Assembly (NCBI GenBank): GCA_015680685.1
Contig: MNCI01017954.1
Location: forward strand, 277,851-341,850
Reading direction: 5' to 3'
Origin: Gnetum montanum
Lineage: Eukaryota > Streptophyta > Gnetopsida > Gnetales > Gnetaceae
Length of the DNA stretch: 64,000 nt
Shown here: piece after piece, positions 23,111-33,452 of the stretch
Position numbering within the stretch: the first letter of the stretch is position 1
Layout: each line of letters opens with the position of its first letter
The notes under the pieces: model-generated
The model's database searches: none
What the model was told of the DNA's origin: nothing
The model's input: the letters and a program-made list of their open reading frames with translations, nothing else
Made by a program: the position numbers and the translations under genes

Positions 23111-24330
23111 TATAAGGAGGGAAAGGATGAGAATGTTGAAAATTAGGAGGAGTATAAGGTGCACAAGGCAGTGGTTGTGTTGAGGACATGGGTTGATAGT
23201 ATTGAGGAGAATAGTAGTGCGGTGAGATAGAGTATGTTGACTTGGTTGGGAAAATAGGGTACTAGACTAGATAAGCATTTGGGTACGGATGATATGAAGG
23301 GTGTCTCCAATTTAGGGGTGGATTCCCCCACGACTGGGATTGTTGCCACTATGATTGAACACAGTATCTCTATACGAACTCTAGATGTAACATGTTTTCC
23401 CAATGCTCATATAAATGTACCAAGATTGGGCATTGGCCCTTGGGGTGATCGTATAGGCAAAGGTTGCATTCATATGTGTGATTGGCAGTTGAGCTCTTAT
23501 TTTCCTTATCCCTTCTTTCTAATTGTCTACTGATACTTTGTCCTGCTTCTTGGGTTGTCAAAACTCTATCTCCAATAATATCGATATATTCTTCACACTT
23601 TTTATACCTCCATTCCAACATCTTATTGATCTTTGCCTGGACTTCCTCTAATGATTGTGATGCTGGCAAAGATGATTTTTCCACCTTGAGATGGGTTGAT
23701 TTCTCCTTTTTGTGATTATTGACCTTCATTAAGTTGAGATTTTGGTCCTGTTGATGTTTTTCAATACTCTCCCATCGAGCCATTTCTTCTTCTTCTTTTG
23801 CTACCCTCTTAATAAGCTCTTGGACTTGATGGGTTCGTAGTTCGTATAATTGACCTTGGGCATACATCCCTATGGTTTCTCTTGCTGCATCACGAAGCCC
23901 ATCAATGATATGGTACATTAGCCTTTCCTTGGAGAATCCATGGCCTTGAAATTTGTTTAACAGTGCATAATATCTTTCTAAGGCCATGTCCAAGGGTTCA
24001 TGTTGTGCTTGTTTCCACTCTTGGATTTGTTTCCTCAATGTTGACACTCTTGTGTAGGTTTGATATCTTTTATTAAAGAGCTCTACCATTTTTGACTAAC
24101 GTAGTATCGAATTTGGTTTTAACGATCTATACCATACTTTTGCTTAGCCAACGAGTGTCATAGGGAAGAGCTTGAGTTTTTGCCAACCGTTATCAATGTT
24201 TTTCCATATACAAGAATCATAGAAGGCTTGTAAATGTTGATGTGGATCTAAGTCATAGCCTCCTGAAAATTTAGGAAAGCTATTTAAATCGAGCTTGGGT
24301 AGACGACTCTCTTTAAGATGCCTACAGGAG
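23110..24330 (-). pseudogene. gag: gag of C
   Basis: An intact stretch of 239 codons (24089-23370) contains the retrotransposon gag core: MVELFNKRYQTYTRVSTLRK, QAQHEPLDMALERYYALLN and MYHIIDGLRDAARETIGMY. After it come a Lys/Glu-rich linker and a zinc knuckle CNLCLYDHPKGQC near 23420-23450 (CX2CX3HX4C). Upstream frames to 24330 hold the LDLN.FP.FSGGYD start in decayed form. The C-terminus is proline-rich (PLPCAPYTPPNF near 23130). No pol follows. Confidence 0.8.
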
Positions 24331-24652
24331 ATTCAAACAACCTCTTGTATTTGTGTTAGGCTTGTAGTGGCCAATGGGGGTTCATTGTGATCAAGTAGGT
24401 TATGCTTTCGTGTGTTGGGATGATGTTGCTTTCGTTTATGTTTAAATCTTCATTGTCATATAATTCGTTGGATATCCAATGAATTTCCTTACTAGGTGTG
24501 GCATTATTATAGTCTTAGAGGAGAGCCATAGTTGTGAAGTTGTGTGTGAATTTATGTATGACTTTTTATAATTATTTCCTTCTAAAAGATATATCATTAA
24601 TTCCTATACAGCGACCTTGTATGATATAACTAATCTAGATAACTATCACCGT

Positions 24653-24670
24653 CCCCGGCAATAGCGCCAA
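24653..24670 (-). promoter_or_regulatory. Primer-binding site of C
   Basis: On the minus strand TTGGCGCTATTGCCGGGG directly follows the 5' LTR. It differs by two bases from the complement of the tRNA-Asp 3' end (TGGCGCCGTTGCCGGGG), the primer known for Athila and Tat elements. Confidence 0.85.
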
Positions 24671-25287
24671 TGATGAGTGGCGAGGTACCCCTACACTCAA
24701 CCATATGAATATGAGCGTTACATGTGCAATCCGGTCGAACTCCATAGATAGACTAGTTGTGGCATCTAGATAGTTAGCCTTAGTTCCCAGTTCGCTGTCT
24801 TCCCACCTAGACTAGTATTAACTTTGTCATGTATGGTTTAGTCTAAAGTGAGGTGTATGATGTGTTTCTAACCTAATGCTACTCCTGAAGGCAATGGAAG
24901 GTAATATTATGTAAGCTAAGAGAGAAAGGGTGAGAGAGAATCTAAGCTAGCCTAAGTGCGATGAGCATCCATTCCTTGATTATCTATACACATCTTGGAC
25001 TTCCTGCACGACTACCATTGGGATTACCAAGCGCAGATCCTAGGTACGCTACTGGGTTACTAAGCAGTCACACTTAAATACTCATAATCAAGTNNNNNNN
25101 NNNNNNNNNNNNNNNNNNNNNNNAGAGGAAAAGTGTTTAGAGGAAAAACAAGAACTAAAACTTAACATTTAAAATAAAACTGACAAAAAGCTCCTATCTC
25201 CTAACTGACTCCTCTTATTTATAGATGAGGAGATAGACTATGATATCGTGTACATGATATCATGGTGAACTAAATGGCGACTCATCA
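24671..25287 (-). repeat. 5' LTR of C, with assembly gap
   Basis: Starts TGATGAGTGG and ends GACTCATCA, followed by TSD ATAAT. A run of 30 Ns at 25094-25123 hides part of it: related LTRs are about 840 bp, so roughly 200 bp are missing. The U3 palindrome GATATCGTGTACATGATATC lies at 25240-25262 and the TATA region at about 25212-25222. Confidence 0.85.
25094..25123. other. Assembly gap (30 N)
   Basis: Thirty Ns inside the 5' LTR of C. The missing sequence is larger than 30 bp judging by the other LTR copies. Confidence 0.95.
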
Positions 25288-25292
25288 ATAAT

Positions 25293-25660
25293 AAAAAAGA
25301 TAGTTGTACAAACTGTATAGCCTTGACTCATACCAAGATAATAAGAAAAGGTCTATCCATAACTCACTCTAGTATTGAGAAAGGATTCACAACTTTGCTC
25401 ACACAAATGAAATGAGAACAATAATACAAGAATGGAGAGAGAAATAGAAGAAATTAACAATTTCCTTAAGGGAATAAGCAATCATAGGGAAGTATAGACC
25501 TTGGACTACCCTCTTCAATGATTGGAAAGAACAATACCCAACACCTCATTTTATACAAAATTGGAATACATTTAGTGGGGAGACAAGGACCAACAATGGA
25601 TCTAAAAGATCATCACATATTCGATAGGTGGTTTCAAAGTCTTCACTTACTAGGTAGATG
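25293..25660. other. AT-rich flank between C and D
   Basis: No gene. It is the DNA into which C and D inserted, and joins 6218 on its left and 34291 on its right when both elements are removed. Confidence 0.6.
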
Positions 25661-25665
25661 CCTTC

Positions 25666-26539
25666 TAATGAGTTGTCATTTAGTGCACCGCGATATCGCG
25701 TACAAGATATCATAGCCTCACTGCGATATCATGTACGCGATATCGTAGCCTGCCTCCTCATCTATAAATAAGAGGAGTCAGTTAGGGTATAGAAGATTTT
25801 TGTCAATTTTAGTTTAAGTGTTAAGTTTTAGTTCTTGTTTTTCTTCTCAACCCTTTTCCTCTTAGTGTATGCCTGCAGTGTGGTGAATGTAATTGTACGA
25901 CATCCTTTATTCAAGTGGGATGTACTTGGACATGCACATGATGGAAAATAAAGATCTAGATTACTTCATCATTGCAGCATTTACTTAGCTTAATTATTTA
26001 ATTAATTGTTATTTACTACTTTCCTAGTTAATATATTCTCACCCTTAAACTCCTATTAAACACAGAATGAGTACGACTTGATTATGAACATTTAAGTGTG
26101 ACTGCTTGGTAACTTAGTAGCGTACCTAGGATCTACGCTTGGTAATCCCAATAGTAGTCGTGCACGAAGTCCAAGATGTGTACGGATAATCGAGGAACGA
26201 ATTCTCATCACACTTAGGCTAGCTTAGATTCTCTCTCACCCTTTCTCTCTTAGCTTACATAATATTACTTTCCCTTGCCTTCAGGAGTAGTATTAGGTTA
26301 GAAAGACATCATACACCTCACTCTGGAACCATATGTGACAAAGTTAATACTAGTCTAGGTGGGAAGAAAGCGAACTGTAACCTAAGGCTAACTATCTAGA
26401 TGCCACAACTAGTCNCAAACTGTAACCTAAGGCTAACTATCTAGATGCCACAACTAGTCCATCTACGGAGTTCGACCTGATCGCGTGTGTAATGCTCATA
26501 TTCGTATGGTTGAGTGTAGGGGTACCTCGCCACTCATCA
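25666..26539 (+). repeat. 5' LTR of D
   Basis: Starts TAATGAGTTGTCATTTAG (second base mutated) and ends CCACTCATCA. CGATATCG palindromes at 25689-25748 precede TATA at about 25772-25780. A 44-bp duplication flanks the N at 26415 and is probably a contig-overlap artefact. Confidence 0.88.
26415..26415. other. Single-N join with duplicated flanks
   Basis: The 44 bases before this N, from AACTGTAACC to CAACTAGTC, are repeated directly after it. The 3' LTR has one copy, so this looks like an unmerged contig overlap. Confidence 0.8.
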
Positions 26540-26558
26540 TTGGCACCATTGCTGGGGA
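26540..26558 (+). promoter_or_regulatory. Primer-binding site of D
   Basis: TTGGCACCATTGCTGGGGA follows the LTR directly. Compared with the tRNA-Asp complement it has three C/T or G/A changes, typical of CpG decay. Confidence 0.85.
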
Positions 26559-26829
26559 CGGTGCTAGTTATCTAGATTAGTTATATCATACAAGGACACT
26601 GTATCAAAAGTAACGATATATCTTTTACGAAAAAAATAATTATAAAAAGTCACACATAAATTCACACACAACTTCACAACCAGGGCTTTCCTACAAGACT
26701 ATAACAATGCCACACCTAGTGAGGAAGTTCATTGGAGAACCAACGAACTATATGACAATGAAGATTAGAGTATGAAACCTGAGGTGGGGGTTTCCTATAA
26801 ACATAAATGAAAGCAACGTCATCACAATG

Positions 26830-28180
26830 CACAAAAACATGACTTACTAGATGATGATGAGCCCCCACTGGGCACTACAAGCCTAATTCAAATACAAGAG
26901 GCTGTTCAAATCTCACGTAGGCATCGTAAAGAGAGCCGTCTACCCAGGCTCGATTTAAATAACTTCCCTAATTTTTCAGGAGGCTATGACTTAGATATAC
27001 ATCAACATTTAGAAGCCTTCTACGATGCCTGCACATGGAACAACATTGATAATGGTTGGAAAAAAATCAAGCTCTTTCCTATGACACTCGTTGGCCAAGA
27101 AAAAGTATGGTATACATCGTTAAAACCAAATTCAATACGAAGTTGGCCAACAATGGTAGAACTCTTTAATGAAAGATATCAAACCTATGCAAGAGTGTTA
27201 GCCTTGAGGAAACAAATCCAATTGTGGAAACAGGCACAACATGAACCCTTGTACATGGCCTTAGAAAGATATTATGGACTATTAAATAATTGTCCAGGCC
27301 ATGGGTTCTCTGAGGAAAGGCTAATGTACCATATAATTGATGGACTTCGTGATGCAACAAGAGAAACCCTAGGGATGTATGCCCAAGGTCAACTATACGA
27401 ACTACGAACCCATCAAGTCTAAGAGCTTATCAAGAGGGTAGCAAAGGAAGAAGGAGAAATGGCTAGATGGGAGAGTGTTGAAAAACATCAATGGGACCAA
27501 AATCTCAACTTAACAAAGGTCCATGATCATAAAACGGAGAAATCAACTAATCTCAAGGTGGAAGAACCATCTTTGCCAATACAACAATCATTAGAGGAAG
27601 TCGAGGCAAAGATCAATAAAATGTTGGAATGGATGTATACAAAGTGTGAAGAATATATCGATATCATTGGAGATAGAGTTTTACAAACCCAAGAAGCAAG
27701 ACAAAGTATCAGTAGACAATCAAAAAGAAGGGATAAGGAAAATAAGAGCTCAACTACCAATCATATGTATGAATGCACCATTTGCTTATACGAACACCCC
27801 AAGGGCCAATGCTCAATCTTGTCACAGTTATATGAGCATTGGAGAAGCACGTTACACCCAGAGTTCATACAGAGATACTGTATTCGATCACAGTGGCAAC
27901 AATCCTAGTCGTGGGGGAAGCCACCCTTAAACTGGAGACACCCTTCATATCATCTAAACCGAAATGCTTACCTAGTCTAGTACGCTATTTCTCCAACTAG
28001 TGCAACATACTTTATCTCACTGCATTATTATTCTCCTCAATACTATCAGCCCATGTCCTCAACACAACCACCGCCTTGCGCACCTCACACTTCTCCTAAT
28101 TTTCAACATTCTCATCCTTTTCTTCGTTATACATCGCCAACAACTGTTCCTAAGGTGCCTGCACCATAGCAACAACCTCT
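26830..28180 (+). pseudogene. gag: gag of D
   Basis: The frame runs LDLNNFPNFSGGYDLDIHQ (about 26950), then the gag core at 27081-27422 (MVELFNERYQTYARV, ALERYYGLLNN, YHIIDGLRDATRETLGMYA). A stop at 27421 is followed by a charged, probably coiled segment and the zinc knuckle CTICLYEHPKGQC near 27768-27806, spaced CX2CX3HX4C. The proline/tyrosine-rich tail (PPPCAPHTSPNFQHSHPF, about 28060-28120) contains stops. No clear start codon could be chosen. Next to it lies only tail sequence, not pol. Confidence 0.8.
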
Positions 28181-28680
28181 AAATGTTACTTGTGCTACTA
28201 TTGCCAACAATAGTGAGAGAGCTTAGCAACATCGAAGGCGTTTGTTCTTTAGAAATGATCCTAGGAAGGGACAACAATTCCAGGGCCACTGCATCCTCCA
28301 ACTCAGCACAAGTCCAACCCTGTGGTGCACCCTCATCTTCGAACCCCATGCCTCATGTTACTTCATTAGGGCCACCAACAAACACTCCAAAAACCATACG
28401 TCCCAATGAACCCAACCATGGAAAACAACATCCTGATCCTTGCATATCATCTTACGATCACAAACAACATAGGGGGTCAACTCTTTACCCAAGAACCACA
28501 TCTTATAAAGTACCCCACTATGCTTACTATAATCAAGTGTGTGGACCCCAATGGGGTAAATATGACCAAGTTTGAATATTTCCAACATGCAAGGATCCTC
28601 ACCTTCCACTTATTAATCCTTGTCATGCTCAACCATTTAGTTATGGGGGATATCCCCCATTCCAATAATAAGTAGGATTA
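28181..28680 (+). pseudogene. gag C-terminal tail of D
   Basis: Short Pro/His/Asn/Thr-rich frames continue the gag tail and match 45120-45715 of F, where the same end GGATATCCCCCATTC occurs. Reading frames are broken in both. It ends just before the T-rich tract. Confidence 0.5.
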
Positions 28681-30035
28681 ATAACCACTTTTATTTTCTT
28701 TAAATTTTACAACTTTTTATTTTCTAGTTTTTCATTTTTTCAACTTTCTTGTTTTATCTTTTTGTCTTTTTATACTTTTGTAAGTAATCTCATCTACGAA
28801 TAAATGTGGATCGTTGATTGAGGTGTGTTTTATGTTATCGAGTCGTGAGTGATCAATTATTTGGATAGTGAGCCCATTACATCCACTCATCCATTCTACA
28901 AATAAGAATTTCTATTCAAGGGTACGATGATATTCTTGACATTTTTAAAACTTAAAATTAATTTTGCGTTCATTGTACCTAGAATGAAGAAGGATGGACC
29001 AAGAGGGAATGACTAGGGTGTGACATCAAGGGGACTTGCGGATTCTCTTTGGTGACATCTGTGGGAGTTATCATGCAACGTGGTTGTACTAAGATCCTTG
29101 TAGATCTAACGAAAAATGGGAGTAAGAGTAATCAAGAGGCACTCAAAAATCCAATGGTGTTCTAGGGGGTCCCACTAGAAAGACATGCACCCATGCCTAA
29201 AGGTTGGCAACTTCTCTAGATTCATTCATCAAAAACAAATAAATAAATAAACACAAAGACAGTGCCACAAAAAAGAAAAATCACTCCTCCCTTGAACAAA
29301 ATGCTAAGTGATCGTATGCCTTGTTGATCTGGTACTCTCATCATTGCTCATCATGGGATGAAATAATGTGGTGTCACTGATTAGAGGAATGGACTTGGTC
29401 CTGATCTTGGAATGACGGGTTAATGACACATTAATTATGCTTTACACGTAGGATTCACTATGCCTTGGGTTCGTTACCGCATGTCCCAATCTCTACGATC
29501 CCTTCTATAGTTCGTCTCATCTCACTATTCGTGTAATTGTTGCTCATGTCATGTGTAACATAGAATTATTACCTCATTCCGGTGATATTCACATGTGTGT
29601 GTTTTATGGAATCAATGTGGATTATATTTAACCCTTCTAGTGCCCACAGACACTTTAAGTGTGGTTACATAAGGGCATTATAGGTTGGAACCTGCTCTGG
29701 GGAGGACCCACTTATGTAATCATTTGTAATTCTCACTCATGACATAGCTCACACACACCATTTCTTACCCGCAGCATAATTTGCAAATGATTTTCTTTCC
29801 CTACTACTATCCCTCTGAATAATAATGTTCTTATGTACCATTACATGACCTTTTTTTCTCACTTACCACCCAAGGTCCTCATTGATAAAACCCACAAATC
29901 ATTATTCATACCTTCAAAACCATCTAATTATCTTAGAACCCCTTAACAATAGCCCAATGTCCTAAGTTACAATGTTGATTTCAAGAAAATATTTTAAAAA
30001 TTCAGTATTTTTCTTGTGCCTCATGTCACTATCAC
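28681..30035 (+). other. Noncoding spacer of D
   Basis: A T-rich tract at 28685-28790 follows gag directly; B and E have a comparable tract after pol. The conserved block at 29662-29718 has a GGTT-GG-AACC hairpin (29683-29692) and the GGGGAGGACCCACTT motif. No ORF is credible. F has the same order at 45735-47085. Confidence 0.65.
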
Positions 30036-30170
30036 AGCTAACGCGATATCGTGTACGCAATGTATTGTACGCGATATCGTGTCCTATAAACCTATAAATA
30101 GGTGACCCCCCCGCAACACTTAACATCATTTTTCACATATCACGCAGGGGAGTTTTTGAAATTTTTCTCT
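30036..30170 (+). promoter_or_regulatory. Internal promoter and leader of D
   Basis: ACGCGATATCGTGTACGC and TGTACGCGATATCGT (30041-30080) precede CCTATAAATAGG (30091-30102). TGTACGCGATATCGT is also exact in the 5' LTR at about 25732-25746. The leader GGGGAGTTTTTGAAATTTTT (30147-30166) is identical in E. A purine-rich GCTTAGGGGGAGGG lies near 30270. Confidence 0.65.
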
Positions 30171-30347
30171 ACGACTCATGAGTGTGACACCCTTGCTTTT
30201 CTACCTATATCTCTCTTTCCGCTACTCTAATTTTAATTCTGTCTAAACCTACTTGAACTTGGAGTGTTTAGCTTAGGGGGAGGGACACCTACCAAATAAC
30301 GCCGAGCATTTTTGGAATTTTTCATCACCCAAAGGACATTATTAAGG

Positions 30348-30573
30348 GTAATTAGTTGTAAATTAAGAATAAAATGTGCCAAAAAATCATTTAATCCTTT
30401 AGGTACACCGGGAAATTAAAATTGAAAACCACCTAAGTAAAATGGACTCATTATTACAATCTTTCGGGTAATATCACACGGAGCTAAAATAAATTAAGTA
30501 ATGAAGGCAAGTAGTAAGGTATAACCTAACTTTGGTAACAACCTTACTAATGATTAGCACCGTGTAATTGCAG
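30348..30573 (+). promoter_or_regulatory. Intron-like interval before ORF2 of D
   Basis: Donor AAGG|GTAATTAG (30348), branch-like CTTACTAATGA (about 30543-30553), acceptor TGTAATTGCAG ending 30573, then ATG. 226 nt. The same signals in C and F make it unlikely to be chance. Confidence 0.65.
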
Positions 30574-33277
30574 ATGGCCCTGAAATGTGGACAACAGAAA
30601 GGTCCTACTCAAGGTGGAAGCAAACGACCTAGGAGAGGTGAAGAACAAGTCCCTGCTGGACAACATGTAGAATAAAAGGAACAATCATTTAGTATTCGTT
30701 AAAAGGACCCTCCTACTGTACAGTTCGGGCAGGTAGAAGGAGGAGTTGCTGCAGCGCCTGAAGAGGGATAACATTTCACGTTGCCCCAAGATTGTGTTTA
30801 GGCCATCCACAAAAACTCCACATTTGCTGTGGTGATTGTGGAATTAAACTTCAAATATTTTGCAAAGTTTGCTCTTGGGGCTATTAGGGATCACCTCAAA
30901 GGATCTCCCTTATGGCCTACCCTCTCTGAAAGCAGTGGCTGGTACCTAGGGGAGACGTACCAATTTTGGCACAATAGGGAACAAGGCACCATCATCAATA
31001 TTTTTTATGTGATAGTCGACTTCTTCACATAGGCCATTTCGAAAGTATTAAACCTTCTGAGTACAGGGCCCAAGGTTTCTCAGTTATCCACCCATTTTGA
31101 CTCCAATTTGCGATGGCATTGGTTGGAAAGGGCATATGGCAGAGATAAGACATTTGGTGAGTTGACGACGGAAGAGAGCATCTATTTCAAAATTGGAACG
31201 TATCACCTCTTCCCCACAAAGGGATTAAAAATAATTTCAATGTATGTGGCTAGAGAATCTACAGTGCTCATGGAAAAAGTTAATGCTAACCTGCCTCATC
31301 TATACTTAATAAAGATCTTGAGGCGGTTCGAGGAACAGAAGACAAGGAAGCTTGCCTTACCCTTCCCTTGTCTTATCAGGAAGCTATGCCGATGTGCTGG
31401 TATCAGGGGGTACACCAATGATGTCCTTCGAAAAGCCTAAAATGCTTCATATGCTGAATTGTTAAAGCCGCTAGCCACAAGGAAAATCGCTGGTAAGACG
31501 TTGGGACTAGAAGAAGAAGAAGAAGAGACAGTTGAACCAATTGCAACTCAACTTGTAAGATCCAGCCAACCTCCAAGTACAGGACCCAACCAACAATAGG
31601 AAGTAGGGCCTAGCATGAGCCAGGATTAGCCGTCGCCACCGCAAGACTACAAACTATCGATGAGCCATGTCAGGGCCATCGCTGAAACGGTCAGTTGGGG
31701 AAGTTATGATGATGCAAATCTCTTCTATGTCATTGACGATGCCATGTAGCCCACAGTTTCTTTGGATTTCATAAGGGGTGAAATGTCTATTCATACAGGA
31801 GGAGAGGAAAGTGTTTGGTCACAATAAATCTCGGGAAACACGACATCTTTCCAAGTGTAATTAGAAACTGGTGAAGGGGCCATTGTGGTGGTCATGCAAC
31901 ACCAGGATGCTACGGGAGCTACAAAAGTGATCACAGACCACATCAAAGAATCCTTCAATGTACTTATTGTACCACTGGTAGACCTCACAGGAGCACAGGA
32001 TGCTCAAACTTTGGTCAAAACCTCAATGACTCCTGTAGAACATGAGGATACACTTGATCAATTGCTACAAATAGGACAAGTAATGATGTACCTATTTTAC
32101 ATCCCTCAAGATGTTATGGAAATTTAGTCAGACCTCATTTCCACGTGTAAAGCTGGTCTTAATATCCTGCAATTTGTTCTCACAGACTAGCTTGATAGCT
32201 TCAGAATTGAGCAACTAACCAAGCTATTAATGAAGAATAAAAAGGTGGTAGAGGAAAAAGAGAAGGCTTTTTGGGATGACTCTACAACATAGGTGCAAAC
32301 TCATGCACATCTTAAGCACTCAATGCCTTACATGAGGAAAATAAATAGCTTGTTGCCGACAACCTTCGGTTGACTGCTATGGAGAAGAAAAAGAATGTTC
32401 TCGAAGAACATTTTCATCAGTTTTGAGAATAGTTCATCCAGGTCAACCAAGACATAAGCCATTTAGCTAGGGAGAATCAAACCCTCTCAATGGAGGAGGT
32501 ACACATAATTCATCAAAAGATAGCCATTGAAATCAGCGTGTGGCAAAATGAGGCTAAACGACATGAAAAGCTAAAGGATCACTTCTAAGACTAGGTGGGG
32601 ATGTAGAAATATATCCTTGAGAAGGAGATCCATATGGCCAAGGCCCACATCAATGATATTAGTGTTGAATACACTGACTGGCGGGCCATATTGGACACAT
32701 ATGCATTTGCCCACCAGGCGGAAGTTAAGAACCAGGACCGGTAGATTCAAGATTTAATAGAATACATGGAGTTGGCAAATTTGCAATATGCCAACCTTGC
32801 CATGTTAATAGTAGGGCACCCGATGACAGAGCTCGAACAATGGGTAGTGACCACCTACAGCAAATATGAAGCAGAAGTTTCCGAATGCAAGAAGTTGTTG
32901 GAAAAATTGGAGATCACAAATTCTGAACTTGAGGTGGTGAAGGCAAGCCACCAAGGCCAAAAAGGTGTCACAATAGATTTGACTTGATGGCTTACAAATT
33001 TTTAAGAGTACAGAGACAAAGCCAGAGCCTACGAAGAGGAATGATGGGTATTTGCGGCCTAGTATGTCAAGGCGAATCAAATGTTTCCGCAACTACCCTA
33101 CCCATGGGAGGTGCCAACTCCATCAAACATCGGAACATTAGAATTGACAACACAGGATCCCTGGATTGAGAGGAGACCCTCCAAGCCATACTTGAATGCC
33201 ATCAAATCCCAATACTTGGAGCACAAGAAAAGGGGAAAGCACATATGGAGGAGCCACCACCACCAGGAACTACATGA
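30574..33277 (+). pseudogene. ORF2 of D
   Basis: About 901 codons with a dozen stops. The order matches C and F: basic GGSKRPRRG start; transposon-like domain with MVIVELNFKYFAKFALGAIR, YLGETYQFWHNREQGT and LALPFPCLIRKLCRCAG (30829-31400); a Pro/Gln linker; the block LSMSHVRAIAETVSWGS (about 31655); the ELLQI.QVMM.LF.IP segment near 32060; a coiled coil at about 32150-32980; and the end QLPYPWEVPTPSNI (33088-33130) plus EEPPPPGTT. The coiled coil is the most diverged part. Possible roles are envelope-like, structural or DNA/RNA-binding; none can be shown here. Confidence 0.75.
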
Positions 33278-33436
33278 GTTCCACAAATTTTGTAGTACAT
33301 TCTTTGTGTTGTGTCTTTATTTTATTTTCATTCCACACTGCGGCATAAACCCATTTCCACCATCCAATAATCCCATACCTTTCCATTGTGTAATCAATGG
33401 AGCTCTTTCTCACTGTAACTTGAGGATGAGTTTTCA

Positions 33437-33452
33437 CTCAGTTGTGGGGGTA
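33437..33452 (+). promoter_or_regulatory. Polypurine tract of D
   Basis: CTCAGTTGTGGGGGTA abuts the 3' LTR; the same sequence, slightly changed, is in B and F. Confidence 0.8.

Larger units (their letters stand above)
6224..25287 (-). mobile_element. Element C: pol-less gag + ORF2 retrotransposon, split by B
   Basis: The 3' LTR lies at 6224-7014 and the 5' LTR at 24671-25287. The element is flanked by the perfect 5-bp target duplication ATAAT (6219-6223 and 25288-25292). Internal DNA at 19181-24670 holds, in minus-strand order, PBS, gag, an internal promoter and ORF2. There is no reverse transcriptase or integrase. Element B sits inside it next to the 3' LTR. About 1.5 kb between gag and the internal promoter is missing compared with D. 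Confidence 0.85.

Noticed and set aside
26370-26460. Biological tandem duplication in the D 5' LTR
   Set aside because: An N lies exactly between the copies and the 3' LTR has a single copy, pointing to an assembly join.
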